The notes beneath the pieces are model-generated. The model worked only from the letters and a program-made list of their open reading frames with translations, was not told where the DNA came from and ran no database searches. Source: Nitrosomonas sp. (GTDB taxonomy: Bacteria; Pseudomonadota; Gammaproteobacteria; Burkholderiales; Nitrosomonadaceae). From it: a stretch of 41,319 nt of DNA. The stretch covers positions 1-41,319 of the forward strand of contig JAJFJK010000026.1 in NCBI GenBank assembly GCA_021774075.1, written 5' to 3'. How positions within the stretch are numbered: the stretch's first letter is position 1; every line of letters begins with the position of its first letter. Below are positions 28,078-38,232 of this stretch, in pieces. Both the position numbers and the translations under genes were made by a program.

Positions 28078-29029
28078 ACCCTTTTTTCTCCAACTTTATT
28101 TCGCTGCCTTGCGCATCTCTCGCAATCAAACCTTTGCCTTGTACAATTTCACCGATACACGTCAAAGGCAGCGACAATTCATTAGAGAGTTGCTCAATAG
28201 CTTTATGTTTTGTTTTGGGTGCTGTAAAACACAACTCATAATCATCTCCACCAGCAAGCAAACAATCAATCGCAAATCCCTGGTGTATGTACCTTTGCAA
28301 AACAATTGAACGTGGCACAGCTGTTAAATTGATATCCGCCGATTTATTGGAAGCCGTCAGAATATGTCCCAAGTCTGCTATTAAACCATCGGATATATCA
28401 ATAGCACTATGTGCCAAACCAATTAACCGTTGACCTAATTCCACGCGAGCTGTCGGCATATGCAAAGCAGGCAAGCAATGCGCTATTTCATCCGGCTCCA
28501 GCTTAATCTGTTGTTTTTCATGACACAATGCCAAAGCCGCATCCCCCAAATAACCGGAAATCCAGATTTCATCTTCAAGCATTGCACCACTTCTGCGTAA
28601 AGCCTCACCCTGCGCCACTTCACCAATGATTTGCACACCAATATTAAGCGGCCCGGAAGTTGTATCACCGCCGATTAATTCAACCTTATAACGATGAGCA
28701 AGTTCAAAAAATCCTTTACTGAAATCACTTAGCCATTTATTGTTTTCTACCGCAAGAGATTTAGGCAGAGTCAACGAAAGCATCGCCCACAGAGGCTTTG
28801 ATCCCATCGCCGCCAGGTCCGAAAGGTTTACTGCCAGAGATTTATATCCCAATTGATAGGGGTCTGTATCCGCAAAAAAATGAATACCGGACACAAGTGT
28901 GTCAGTTGAAAAAGCTAATTCAGCGTTATTGCTTAGCGCAACAAGAGCAGCATCATCCCCTATTCCCAGTATTGCACTGGCGGTTGGTTTCTTGAAATAA
29001 CGGCTGATGATGTCAAATTCTGCGTTCAA
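28058..29029 (-). CDS. thiL: Thiamine-monophosphate kinase; start ambiguous (TTG at 29029 or ATG at 29065)
   Basis: 'NAEFDIISRYFKK', 'GIGDDAALV', 'STDTLVSGIHF', 'LSDLAAMG'; the 12-14 residues from the ATG at 29065 are encoded by element D. Confidence 0.88.
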   Translation of the reverse strand: MNAEFDIISRYFKKPTASAILGIGDDAALVALSNNAELAFSTDTLVSGIHFFADTDPYQLGYKSLAVNLSDLAAMGSKPLWAMLSLTLPKSLAVENNKWLSDFSKGFFELAHRYKVELIGGDTTSGPLNIGVQIIGEVAQGEALRRSGAMLEDEIWISGYLGDAALALCHEKQQIKLEPDEIAHCLPALHMPTARVELGQRLIGLAHSAIDISDGLIADLGHILTASNKSADINLTAVPRSIVLQRYIHQGFAIDCLLAGGDDYELCFTAPKTKHKAIEQLSNELSLPLTCIGEIVQGKGLIARDAQGSEIKLEKKGYDHFSS

Positions 29030-29269
29030 CCTAAAATCCTCAGTTGGATGATGCTTAGAGTGCATTGTTGTTTATTTTTAGCAAGGCGCAATGAGGCGTA
29101 ATAACTAGTTATTACAACGAATTGCAACGCAGCAAAAGATAAAGAACAGTGTGCTATAAGCATCATAGCGTGGTTCATCTTTAGGGTGACTCGCATTTGA
29201 CAAAATATTTGTTTTGTTTCATGAGATTACCCATTGCTGATGCGACCAACTGAGGATTTTAGGTTCAAC
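29024..29269. repeat. Element D: ~246 bp element with perfect 24 bp TIRs
   Basis: GTTCAACCTAAAATCCTCAGTTGG (29024-29047) / CCAACTGAGGATTTTAGGTTCAAC (29246-29269); internal long imperfect hairpin 29048-29082/29132-29166 with AAGGCGCAAT...ATTGCAACGCAG core. Confidence 0.85.
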
Positions 29270-29296
29270 GGTTTAAAACTTTAAGGGGGTCACTGA

Positions 29297-29770
29297 TTAA
29301 TGCTGATCTTTTGACGCAATCTCAACAACGCGTAACTTATTGGCCAGTTTATCCAGCACACCATTAACATATTTGTGACCATCGCTACCGCCATAGCTTC
29401 TGGCTAATTCTATGGCCTCATTGATAATTGCGCGATAAGGTATATCCAAATGATGCTGTAATTCATAAGTACTTAATAACAGAATTGCAAACTCGACCGG
29501 ACTCAGCTCTTTAAGTGGCCGATCAAGACAGGGCTGTATTTGTTCTTCAAGGCTGTGCGTATTTTCCAATACGCCTTGCAACAAAAGAGAAAAATACTTT
29601 CTGTCCGCACGGGCATATTCATCGCTATCACGTAATTGTTCTTCGATAAAACCTGTTGAACCACCCGCAACACGCCATTGATATATGCCCTGCAAAGCCA
29701 GTTCACGCGCAACGCGTCGATGACTTTTGGGTTTATGCACCTTTTTATCTAATTGCGTTTCTGTGTTCAT
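29297..29770 (-). CDS. nusB: Transcription antitermination factor NusB
   Basis: '[16 protein letters not shown]', '[55 protein letters not shown]'. Confidence 0.95.
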   Translation of the reverse strand: MNTETQLDKKVHKPKSHRRVARELALQGIYQWRVAGGSTGFIEEQLRDSDEYARADRKYFSLLLQGVLENTHSLEEQIQPCLDRPLKELSPVEFAILLLSTYELQHHLDIPYRAIINEAIELARSYGGSDGHKYVNGVLDKLANKLRVVEIASKDQH

Positions 29771-30249
29771 TCAGATATTTCATCAAATTTGATTTGCAAA
29801 TTAGCCATTTCCAACGCGGCTTGTGCGGCTTCTATACCTTTTTGGGTCATCCTGGCAATGGCCTGATCATCGGTTTCCGTAGTAAGAATACCGTTAGCGA
29901 TAGGAGTCTCGGTTTCGATCTGAACTTTCATTAAACCACGCGCTGATTCATTTGCCACCACCTCAAAATGATAAGTGTCCCCACGCACCACCGCGCCTAA
30001 CGCAATGAGCGCATCAAACTGATCTGACAAAGCCATTTTTTGCAGCGCTGACGGGGCTTCCAATGCACCTGGTACGGTAATCAACAAGACATTTGAGTCA
30101 AGCACGCCATTCTTCTTTAATTCAGCTGTGCAGGCACTTAATAACCCCTCCCCTATATCTATGTTAAAGCGGCTCATGACAATACCAATGCGTAAATCGG
30201 CACCATCGAGATCGGGTTCAAGCTCTAGAATATCATCATAGTACGCCAT
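29767..30249 (-). CDS. ribH: 6,7-dimethyl-8-ribityllumazine synthase
   Basis: 'IGIVMSRFN', '[15 protein letters not shown]', '[25 protein letters not shown]'. Confidence 0.95.
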   Translation of the reverse strand: MAYYDDILELEPDLDGADLRIGIVMSRFNIDIGEGLLSACTAELKKNGVLDSNVLLITVPGALEAPSALQKMALSDQFDALIALGAVVRGDTYHFEVVANESARGLMKVQIETETPIANGILTTETDDQAIARMTQKGIEAAQAALEMANLQIKFDEISE

Positions 30250-30366
30250 TTTAGCTCCAGTAAGTATTTTGGTTTATTGCTTGTTTGTCTGACACAATAT
30301 TATTTCAAGTAGAAATAATATGCTTTTTTGATTAGGAAAAGCAAGAAATTACAACTTGTTACGACA

Positions 30367-31458
30367 CTATGATTTCATATAACCGGTCACTTCCAGTCCA
30401 AATCCCGTTACGCTGGGCATTTTCCTGGGCGCGGCCATTAAACACATTTTACCAACATTAAGATCTTTTAGTATTTGCGCGCCAATACCATGATCCCGCA
30501 AATCCGCTTTAATCGGACCGGGCGATTCTGATTCTGTTAATTTTATCCGTTCTATCAATTTTGAAGCACTTTCTGTACGATTCAATAACACAATCACACC
30601 GTGGCCGGCGTCTGCAATCACTTGCAGTGCTGCATTAATGCTCCAGGAATGCGTGTTGTCATGAACATCCAAAACATCAATCACTGACAATGGCTCATGC
30701 ACGCGTACTAATGTTTCATTCTCAGGCGTTATATTACCTTTTGTTAATGCCAGATGCGTGGTATTCGCCGTCTCATCACGATAGGCCGTGAGCTGGAATT
30801 CCCCATGTATAGTTTGAATTGAGCGTTCAGCGACACGTGTCACAAGGCTTTCATTCAAACTACGGTAATGGATCAAATCCGAGATCGCACCAATTTTAAG
30901 CTCGTGCTTAGTGGCAAACGTCATGAGATCCGGCAAGCGTGCCATACTGCCGTCTTCATTCAGAATCTCACAAATAACCGATGCGGCTGTCAGCCCGGCC
31001 ATACTGGCTAAATCACAACCCGCCTCGGTATGACCTGCACGCACCAACACACCGCCTTTTTGTGCCATGAGTGGAAAAATATGTCCGGGTTGCACAATAT
31101 CTTCTGCTGCGGCGTCCGGCTGCACCGCAACTTGCACAGTACGTGCACGGTCTGCTGCTGAAATACCGGTTGTCACGCCACTGGCCGCCTCAATAGAAAG
31201 CGTAAAATTAGTGCCTAAAGGCGAGTGGTTGGCCGACACCATCAACGGTAAGTTTAATTGATGACAACGTTCTTCCATCAACGTCAAACAAATCAAACCA
31301 CGCCCATAAGTCGCCATAAAATTGATGGCCTCCGGCGTGACAAAATCTGCCGCAAGCACCAAATCGCCTTCATTCTCGCGATCCTCTTCATCAACGAGAA
31401 TAACCATCTTACCGATCTTCAGATCCGCAATAATTTCCTGAATGGCGCTGATTTTCAT
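30367..31458 (-). CDS. ribBA: 3,4-dihydroxy-2-butanone 4-phosphate synthase with GTP cyclohydrolase II-like domain
   Basis: '[37 protein letters not shown]', '[10 protein letters not shown]'; C-terminal GCHII-like half with '[17 protein letters not shown]'. Confidence 0.93.
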   Translation of the reverse strand: MKISAIQEIIADLKIGKMVILVDEEDRENEGDLVLAADFVTPEAINFMATYGRGLICLTLMEERCHQLNLPLMVSANHSPLGTNFTLSIEAASGVTTGISAADRARTVQVAVQPDAAAEDIVQPGHIFPLMAQKGGVLVRAGHTEAGCDLASMAGLTAASVICEILNEDGSMARLPDLMTFATKHELKIGAISDLIHYRSLNESLVTRVAERSIQTIHGEFQLTAYRDETANTTHLALTKGNITPENETLVRVHEPLSVIDVLDVHDNTHSWSINAALQVIADAGHGVIVLLNRTESASKLIERIKLTESESPGPIKADLRDHGIGAQILKDLNVGKMCLMAAPRKMPSVTGFGLEVTGYMKS

Positions 31459-31476
31459 GTTTAGTCTTATGGTCCT

Positions 31477-32064
31477 TTATGTATTGAGTAATCTTGCTAC
31501 ATAACGCGCCAACATATCCGCTTCCAAATTAACGGGCATGCCCGGCTTTAATTCATGCAAAGTCGTTGCAGACAAGGTATGCGGAATAAGATTAATTGAA
31601 AACTCACCACCTTCAATTCGGTTAACCGTCAAACTCACACCATTCACGGTAATGGAACCCTTATTGGCAATGAATCGCTGTAACGATGGTGATGCGCTGA
31701 TGACTAACAAATGACTCTCGCCAAGCGCTTCAAATTTTACAACTTCACCCGTCTCATCAACATGACCACTCACCAGGTGCCCGCCCAGTCTGTCCGACAA
31801 ACGCATGGCTTTTTCCAGATTAACGCGTTTCCCTGGTTGGTCAAGACCATGCGTGCAGCGTAATGTCTCCTGTGAAACATCTACCGTAAACAAGTCTTCC
31901 AACAACGTTGTCACCGTAAGACAAACGCCATTCACAGCAATACTGTCACCCATTAAAACATCGCTTATATCCAGCGAACCCGGTGAAATACTTAAATGCA
32001 AACCATCCTCTTGCGGCTTGACTTGCTTTATTTCGCCGACGGCTTCAATAATACCGGTAAACAT
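31477..32064 (-). CDS. ribE: Riboflavin synthase alpha subunit
   Basis: 'MFTGIIEAVGEI', 'DSIAVNGVCLTV', 'GGHLVSGHVDETG', repeated lumazine-binding domains. Confidence 0.95.
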   Translation of the reverse strand: MFTGIIEAVGEIKQVKPQEDGLHLSISPGSLDISDVLMGDSIAVNGVCLTVTTLLEDLFTVDVSQETLRCTHGLDQPGKRVNLEKAMRLSDRLGGHLVSGHVDETGEVVKFEALGESHLLVISASPSLQRFIANKGSITVNGVSLTVNRIEGGEFSINLIPHTLSATTLHELKPGMPVNLEADMLARYVARLLNT

Positions 32065-32175
32065 CTTGTTATTCTCTTGGGAAATCAGCTGGTTATCGCT
32101 GAGTATTGTATAACATTGCAATAAAACCTGACGTTTAGATTTATCTTGCTATGCGATGATATTAAAATTTGTATT

Positions 32176-33561
32176 TTACGATCTTTCTGGCTCTGGCTCT
32201 GAATTAATCTGTATGTCGCTGGTGTAACGCTTCTTTAAAATGTCGTAATAAGCACGTACTGATTCAGTCAAAGTAACCGCCTCACCGCCTCTTGTTTTGC
32301 CATGTTTTATGGTATCAAAATATTCCTGCTTACTGAGTAATGGTAAGGTTTTTTTCAGATCAATCCACAAATCCGGATTCAGGTCAAAACGTTGCGCCAA
32401 TGTTCTTGCATCTATAATATGCCCATAACCCTGATTATAGGCAGCCAATGCAATCCAGGTACGATCAGGCTCGACAACGCTGTCAGGCAATTTATCTTTT
32501 AACAGCTGCAAATATTGCGCACCCGCAAGTATACTCTGTTGCGCATCAAGCCTGCTTTTTACTTTCATGCGCTTGGCCGTATCCAGCGTCAACATCATCA
32601 TGCCACGCACACCAGTGGCCGACTTTGCCTTAGGATTCCAATGAGACTCCTGATAAGCCAATGCTGCAATTAATCGCCAATCGATATGGGTTAATCTCTC
32701 GGCCTGTAAAAAATACTTGCGATAAGCCGGCAATTTCGTGCGAATTTTCCCTTGGAAAAAATGAATATCGCCCGTTTTTAATTGATTCAAATGGCCATTA
32801 TAACTATCCAACAATTGCCTTAAAGTGCCATCTTCCTGGATACGTGCAAAAAATGCCCTTGCCTCGTTTATAAGTTCCGGTTCAACAAATTGTGGAAAAA
32901 CCCATTGACTGGAAGCCGCTTCCAACTCTAACGCACCGTCTATATTGGTATAAAAATGCTTGGCCCGCTTAATTTGTAATGCATTCGCCAGCGTGTAATC
33001 AATTTCGCCGTTTGCCAGCTTTCCCAACAATTGATCGCTGGGCGAATCTACCGCAGACCATACCAAACCAGGCATCGTCTGTTTTAATTTTTCAAGCTGC
33101 CGCTCATGTGTCGCACCGATTGACACTTCAATATTTTTTCCAACAAGCTGTTGCAAATCTTGTGGTTCGAAATTTTGGGTATTAAAAGCCACCTGATGAT
33201 GCGTGTGCTTGTAAACCGGGCCCAAACGAAAACGCGACCATTGTTTATCTGGAATATCCAAACCAACAGCAACATGACCTTTCTGTTTGGCTAGGGCTGA
33301 TAACGCCGCCACCGATTGTTGCATAACAACAAATCTTGGCTCCAAACCCAACTCGTACGCAAACTCGTTCACCAAATCAAAAGTCAGGCCGGAATAACTG
33401 CCGTCCGGATTTTTATAAAAATTATCCGCATGCTCAACCGTAATAATCACCAATTCATTTGACATACCGAACGGCGACACCGGCTTATCGAAAGAACCAC
33501 AACCTGTTAACAAGCTGAGTCCGGAAAGAAATAGAACAAAATAAATTATGTATGTACGCAT
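32176..33561 (-). CDS. mltF: Membrane-bound lytic murein transglycosylase F
   Basis: Lipoprotein signal (LLTGCGS), SBP-like domain, then SLT domain 'LIAALAYQESHWNPKAKSATGVRGMMMLTLDTAKRM'. Confidence 0.93.
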   Translation of the reverse strand: MRTYIIYFVLFLSGLSLLTGCGSFDKPVSPFGMSNELVIITVEHADNFYKNPDGSYSGLTFDLVNEFAYELGLEPRFVVMQQSVAALSALAKQKGHVAVGLDIPDKQWSRFRLGPVYKHTHHQVAFNTQNFEPQDLQQLVGKNIEVSIGATHERQLEKLKQTMPGLVWSAVDSPSDQLLGKLANGEIDYTLANALQIKRAKHFYTNIDGALELEAASSQWVFPQFVEPELINEARAFFARIQEDGTLRQLLDSYNGHLNQLKTGDIHFFQGKIRTKLPAYRKYFLQAERLTHIDWRLIAALAYQESHWNPKAKSATGVRGMMMLTLDTAKRMKVKSRLDAQQSILAGAQYLQLLKDKLPDSVVEPDRTWIALAAYNQGYGHIIDARTLAQRFDLNPDLWIDLKKTLPLLSKQEYFDTIKHGKTRGGEAVTLTESVRAYYDILKKRYTSDIQINSEPEPERS

Positions 33562-33719
33562 GCAACCTAGAGTATCTGATAGCGAAAATCACCATTAAAC
33601 AGAATACAGACATAATTTGTGTTTAATTATAAAAACAGTACGATGAGAGACAATTCGAGGGGCGTAGTGTCATTAAAAAAACAACACTTTAGCTCAGTGA
33701 ATGGCGCGCCTCACAGGGT

Positions 33720-34576
33720 TCAAAGCACCTGCCAATCCTCAACCAATGGATTGAAAAAACCAACGGCGCGGTAGCACTGTTTAATGAGTCCTCTGTCATG
33801 CATGTCTTGCAAACCGATTTGCAGCGCGTCAAAAACCGCTTTGGAGTGCGGAAATTTTTTTGAAACAGCAGCATACCGTGAGCCGGGAAGGACAATCTTC
33901 AAACCAGGAATATGAACAAACCGCACACTATTCACATATTGCGACAAATCATCTGCCCCGGGAAATTCGCCAATTAAGTAGTCCGCTCTGGCATTTCCCC
34001 CATTAGGGCGTATTTGGGAACGCTAATCTTTTCCACACCCATGCGCTCCAGCACCTCCCAATCATAAAACCAGACTCTGTTGGAAACAGCCTTGAAATTT
34101 CTCAATTCCTCAAGCGTTTTGACATTCAGCAATGCCGTATGGTCGGGGCGTGTATAAATACCCTTCACAAAATCGCCAAGTCGTAGAACCGCCATGCTCT
34201 GATAGAGGCTTTCATCCTGAGTGTATTTTACCCAAGGCAAATCCACCATAATCATAAAAGCACCCTTTTTCATCTGTACAATGGTGCGGGCGGAATTTGG
34301 GTAGCTCTCAAATGTATATGTCGCTTCTATCCCACCAATTCGAATAGCGCGACACACGAAAAAGAATTCTAGCGTAGTACGTAGCCAGTCCGTTGGGAAA
34401 AAATCATCCTGTGCACAAGCGTCCGGATATTGTTCCAAAGTCTCAACAATATCAGGAGCAAGACTGTCTGAAACGCAAATACTTATCTCGACGGGTTGCG
34501 CAACCGCAGGTGACACGAATGAAACCGCCACACAAACACAAAGCAAAGAAATAAAGGTGCGAGTTATTGTTAACAT
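33720..34576 (-). pseudogene. Periplasmic substrate-binding protein-like gene, frameshifted in a G-run
   Basis: 34576-33974 frame ends ...ALMGEMPERTT*; the other frame continues NARADYLIGEFPGADDLSQYVNSVRFVHIPGLKIVLPGSRYAAV...; shift lies at the C/G run 33997-34001. Confidence 0.8.
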
Positions 34577-35065
34577 TTAGTCTTGGCACCCGGCAATCGG
34601 TTTCCGCACTCTTGAAGAATGGAATGCGTCCTTAAAAGGGACTTCGTTGGATATACCTCACATTCCCTAGAACAACATTGAACCCTCAATACGCCTCATC
34701 CTGTTAGCGCGATAATTCACTTATCGCTCCCTCTACACTTGTAATTGAAAGACCTGGCGGATAAATAGAGCTGTTTCTATGGCGAGATTAGAATATTCCT
34801 GCAGCCTGCCGCGAGCTCCCGTTCTGGTGGGGCGCCACTCAGAGATTGCCGACTCCGCAAACCAAATCGTGATATCACCCCGTCGCCGCAATCCGGCGTT
34901 ATACTCTGTGCCAGTTCGTCACTTTATAACGAGGTTTTTCGATCTTATGACGACGGCTTTCGTTGTGTTTATAAGGCATCGGCTTCTCTGCAGGTGAAAT
35001 TTCTCAGCATTATGCCAGACAGGCTATCTTCTCGCCGCTAAGTTCGATTTATTCAACAACGCCAT

Positions 35066-35215
35066 ACCAACATCCTCTCTGATCTGATAAGAAAACCACA
35101 AGGTAGCGTTGCAGCTAAAATTGCAGCCGTCGGAGAAGAAACGATATGCACGAGTATCATCGTAGCAGCAGAACTTCTTTTTGGTGCCACCAAGTCAGGC
35201 TCAACAAAATATTAG
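35066..35215 (+). pseudogene. vapC: vapC (PIN-domain toxin) N-terminal fragment
   Basis: TNILSDLIRKPQGSVAAKIAAVGEETICTSIIVAAELLFGATKSGSTKY* resembles the N-terminal half of VapC toxins; no start codon or C-terminal half seen. Confidence 0.75.
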
Positions 35216-35415
35216 CCACAAAATGGAAAATGTATTACGATAACTTATCTAAAAGTTCAGATCTGATGAAGCTTGGGTAGCTCTCCGTACTCCGCCAATG
35301 CCGCGACGCCTCTTAATGTCGGCTGCATATTTAGGGGTAATCAGGAATTGTTTTGACGACATACAGTTACTTACAGGTTTAATGACCGGGACCTTTTCAT
35401 GGCTGGGTTAATCAA

Positions 35416-36999
35416 ATGACAGAAACAATGCTCTCTATAGTTAAAAATACAAATAGGATTTTTGAAAGCTCGTCCTATGTGAAGGTAATTGATAGCATAA
35501 ATGATTATATTAATAGCAATACCAGCATCATCGTTTTAACTGGAGAGTCCGGAACAGGAAAAACCTTGCTTGCCCGGGAAATAATAAAAGACTTGCAGCT
35601 TGACTATTATGTGGTCTTTTTCAAGAATCCGTATATCATTATCGAAGAAATACTTAATTTAGCTTGTAGTCAAATCGGAGTGGATTCATCAGATCCTCAG
35701 AACAAACTGGATGAAAAAAAAATAGCTGAAATTTTTTTCAAATATCTTGAGGATAGAAGTAAGGAAAGAGGTCCGGTCAAAATTTTTATAGATGATGCTC
35801 AAGAGATTAATATCAGCACACTGAGTAATATATTGAAATTTATGAAATGGCAATCCGGTACCGAAAGAGTGTTGCAGTTAATTATGATTGGGTTGCCACA
35901 ACTTGAAACACTTCTTGCTAGTTTAGAACTACCAGAATTAGAAAACGCAAATCCCGTTTATTTGTGCCTTGAACCGCTCAATACAGAGGAGATGGGTGCA
36001 TTTATTGTGCAGCGTCTAGATACACTTGGTATTAAACAGAGCGGTTTCTTCTCCCCTGAAGCTGTTAAGAGATTCGAATTATATACACAAGGGGCTCCGG
36101 GTTTAGTTGGTATTTTGGTTGATTCTGTTTTGGCTATCATAAATTCTGATGAGTACAGTAGCATTACGGCAGAAATTGTCGATGAAGCCGTTGAATGGAC
36201 TATCGAAATCAAAAATCCTAGTGCAATTCAATTAACCAGGAATGAAGAAGAAGTAGAGCACGATAAGACAACACAAATTTTGTCAAGCAGAGAAGATGAG
36301 GAAATAGATAAAACAACTTTGATCTCAATGATTAGTAGAAAAGTAGCCGATCTGTTTTCTCGAGAAAAGTTAGTCAATGATGGGTCAGTGAATGATCATG
36401 ACGGTAAAGTTAATATTGAATTTGAAGAAAAAACTCCCTTGGCTTTAGTGGAAGAACCAAGATATCTTGCTAATAATATGGAAAGTGTTAGAGTTAACTA
36501 TGGGACACAAAGCTTAGACACTTTGGCAAAGGAAAAGGAGATTCAGTCTGTTAACAAAAAGGCAGAATCGACTTCCCCGATATCATTGCAACACAATGAG
36601 CAGATAGATACTATGAATGTGCAAGAGGAAACGATGAATAGAGCTGAACTTTTAAACAAAGAACTTAAGACTTTGCAGAATGGATCTCCTGATGTCGAAG
36701 CGGCTGCTTTGATATCAGAGGATGGGCTTGTGGTGGCAAGTGCTCTACCCCAAGATCTTGATGAAATACGCGTTGGAGGAATGAGCGCTACACTTCTTAG
36801 TCTGGGAACACGTTCTTCAGCTGAATTGCGCAGGGGAAAAGTTGAAGAAATTATCGTTCGTGGTGAACAAGGTTATACCGTCATGCTGAATGCAGGACAA
36901 GGTACGTTGTTACTAGTTGTGGCTAACCAAAACGCTAAGCTTGGATTGATTCTCTTCGATATGCGCGAATCAATAGAAAAGATAGTGGCTATTTTATAG
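35416..36999 (+). CDS. AAA ATPase (ExeA-like) fused to C-terminal Roadblock/LC7 (MglB-like) domain
   Basis: Walker A GESGTGKT, Walker B VKIFIDDAQE, sensor 'IMIGLPQLETLL'; ~150 aa low-complexity linker; C-terminal 'PDVEAAALISEDGLVVASALPQDLDEIRVGGMSATLLSLGTRSSAELRRGKVEEIIVRGEQGYTVML'. Confidence 0.9.
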   Translation: MTETMLSIVKNTNRIFESSSYVKVIDSINDYINSNTSIIVLTGESGTGKTLLAREIIKDLQLDYYVVFFKNPYIIIEEILNLACSQIGVDSSDPQNKLDEKKIAEIFFKYLEDRSKERGPVKIFIDDAQEINISTLSNILKFMKWQSGTERVLQLIMIGLPQLETLLASLELPELENANPVYLCLEPLNTEEMGAFIVQRLDTLGIKQSGFFSPEAVKRFELYTQGAPGLVGILVDSVLAIINSDEYSSITAEIVDEAVEWTIEIKNPSAIQLTRNEEEVEHDKTTQILSSREDEEIDKTTLISMISRKVADLFSREKLVNDGSVNDHDGKVNIEFEEKTPLALVEEPRYLANNMESVRVNYGTQSLDTLAKEKEIQSVNKKAESTSPISLQHNEQIDTMNVQEETMNRAELLNKELKTLQNGSPDVEAAALISEDGLVVASALPQDLDEIRVGGMSATLLSLGTRSSAELRRGKVEEIIVRGEQGYTVMLNAGQGTLLLVVANQNAKLGLILFDMRESIEKIVAIL

Positions 37000-37433
37000 C
37001 CTCATCGTTGAGAAATAATCTAAGCTTGAATCATATGTTGATCCAGTATTTAATAGAAAAAACCGGATGCTTAAAGATATGTACAACTGTTATCCTCTAC
37101 ACCTCCTTGGATTCGAGTAACGATGGGTTTGAATTACTAATGATTGCCCAAATATGTGAAAATTGTGTTTAATGCGCATGTTGTTGCAAGTGTTGACATT
37201 TTTCTTGACGTACATCGGCAACCATTAAGTTCCAGGTAAACCTTTAACAGATTTGAAAAAATTTGGCTATCGTATTTATTGTGGCTTATTTGCCTTAGCT
37301 GAATCCTTTTGAGAAGCTTTGAAATTGTACGAATAGCTTTTACGCCTATTGATCTCTTCACGGGCTTAAAAAATTTCTATCTGATATCCTTATAAGAATA
37401 GAAAAATGTTAATAAATTTTTGAATGGTTATTT

Positions 37434-38195
37434 ATGTCAAATACAATATTCTATGATGATGGTGAGCATCAAAATGTGTTGTTGGAGGATTTTGGTTCAG
37501 GTGGGATGGCAGTTCAGGCAAACCAGCATCTAATAATCCATGGAGGAGAGGGAATTATTCTCGATCCCGGGGGGCACAAGGTCTATAGTAAGGCATTGTC
37601 TGAGACATATTCTTTATTAGGCAGCAGCAAATTACGCTATATCTTTTTTTCTCACCAGGACCCAGATATCGTTGCGGCAATGAATGGTTGGTTAATGACT
37701 ACCGATGCTGATGCCTATATCTCAAAGTTATGGGTGCGTTTTGTTCCCCACTTTGGACTCGATCACATACTTGGTGAGCGACTTAAGCCGATTCCTGATG
37801 AAGGGATGTTTTTGGAACTCGGTGGTATTAGATTAATGATACTACCGGCGCATTTTCTCCATAGTACTGGAAACTTCCAACTTTATGATCCAGTGTCAAA
37901 GATTCTGTACAGTGGTGATTTGGGTGCTTCCTTAGGTATGGACTATTTGCAGGTTTCCAATTTTGATGACCATCTTCAATATATGGAAGGTTTTCATAAG
38001 CGCTATATGGCTTCAAACATTGCATTAAAGGCTTGGGCAAATATGGTTCGTAACCTTGAAATAGAAATGATTGCACCACAGCATGGTGCGTGTTTCAAAG
38101 GTGAGCATATGGTTAATCAGTTTATTGATTGGTGTGATAATTTTAAGTGTGGTATTGATCTTATTGCTGGAATTTATAAAATTCCAGCAACCTGA
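37434..38195 (+). CDS. Metallo-beta-lactamase-fold protein of the oxygen-binding diiron (ODP/FprA-like) type
   Basis: 'YIFFSHQDPDIVAAMNGWLMTT', 'PAHFLHSTGNFQLYDPVSKILYSGDLGAS', 'IAPQHGACFKG' metal-ligand motifs; no flavodoxin domain. Confidence 0.85.
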   Translation: MSNTIFYDDGEHQNVLLEDFGSGGMAVQANQHLIIHGGEGIILDPGGHKVYSKALSETYSLLGSSKLRYIFFSHQDPDIVAAMNGWLMTTDADAYISKLWVRFVPHFGLDHILGERLKPIPDEGMFLELGGIRLMILPAHFLHSTGNFQLYDPVSKILYSGDLGASLGMDYLQVSNFDDHLQYMEGFHKRYMASNIALKAWANMVRNLEIEMIAPQHGACFKGEHMVNQFIDWCDNFKCGIDLIAGIYKIPAT

Positions 38196-38232
38196 ATTTG
38201 TCGCACTAAGACAAAGCAATTTGGGATAAAGA

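Noticed and set aside
8508-29269. Elements B/C/D as a CRISPR array or integron attC array
   Set aside because: No regularly spaced direct repeats or cas genes, no integrase, and elements are dispersed with unrelated TIRs; attC core sites not seen.
30250-30366. FMN riboswitch near the rib genes
   Set aside because: The gap contains an AT-rich hairpin (ATATTATTTC/GAAATAATAT) but no RFN-element consensus, so no riboswitch is called.
34779-34997. 72 aa plus-strand ORF
   Set aside because: No RBS, compositionally odd, located in a decayed intergenic region; not supported.
37137-37361. 74 aa minus-strand ORF in the Roadblock/ODP gap
   Set aside because: No family features or clear RBS; likely a chance ORF in AT-rich non-coding DNA.
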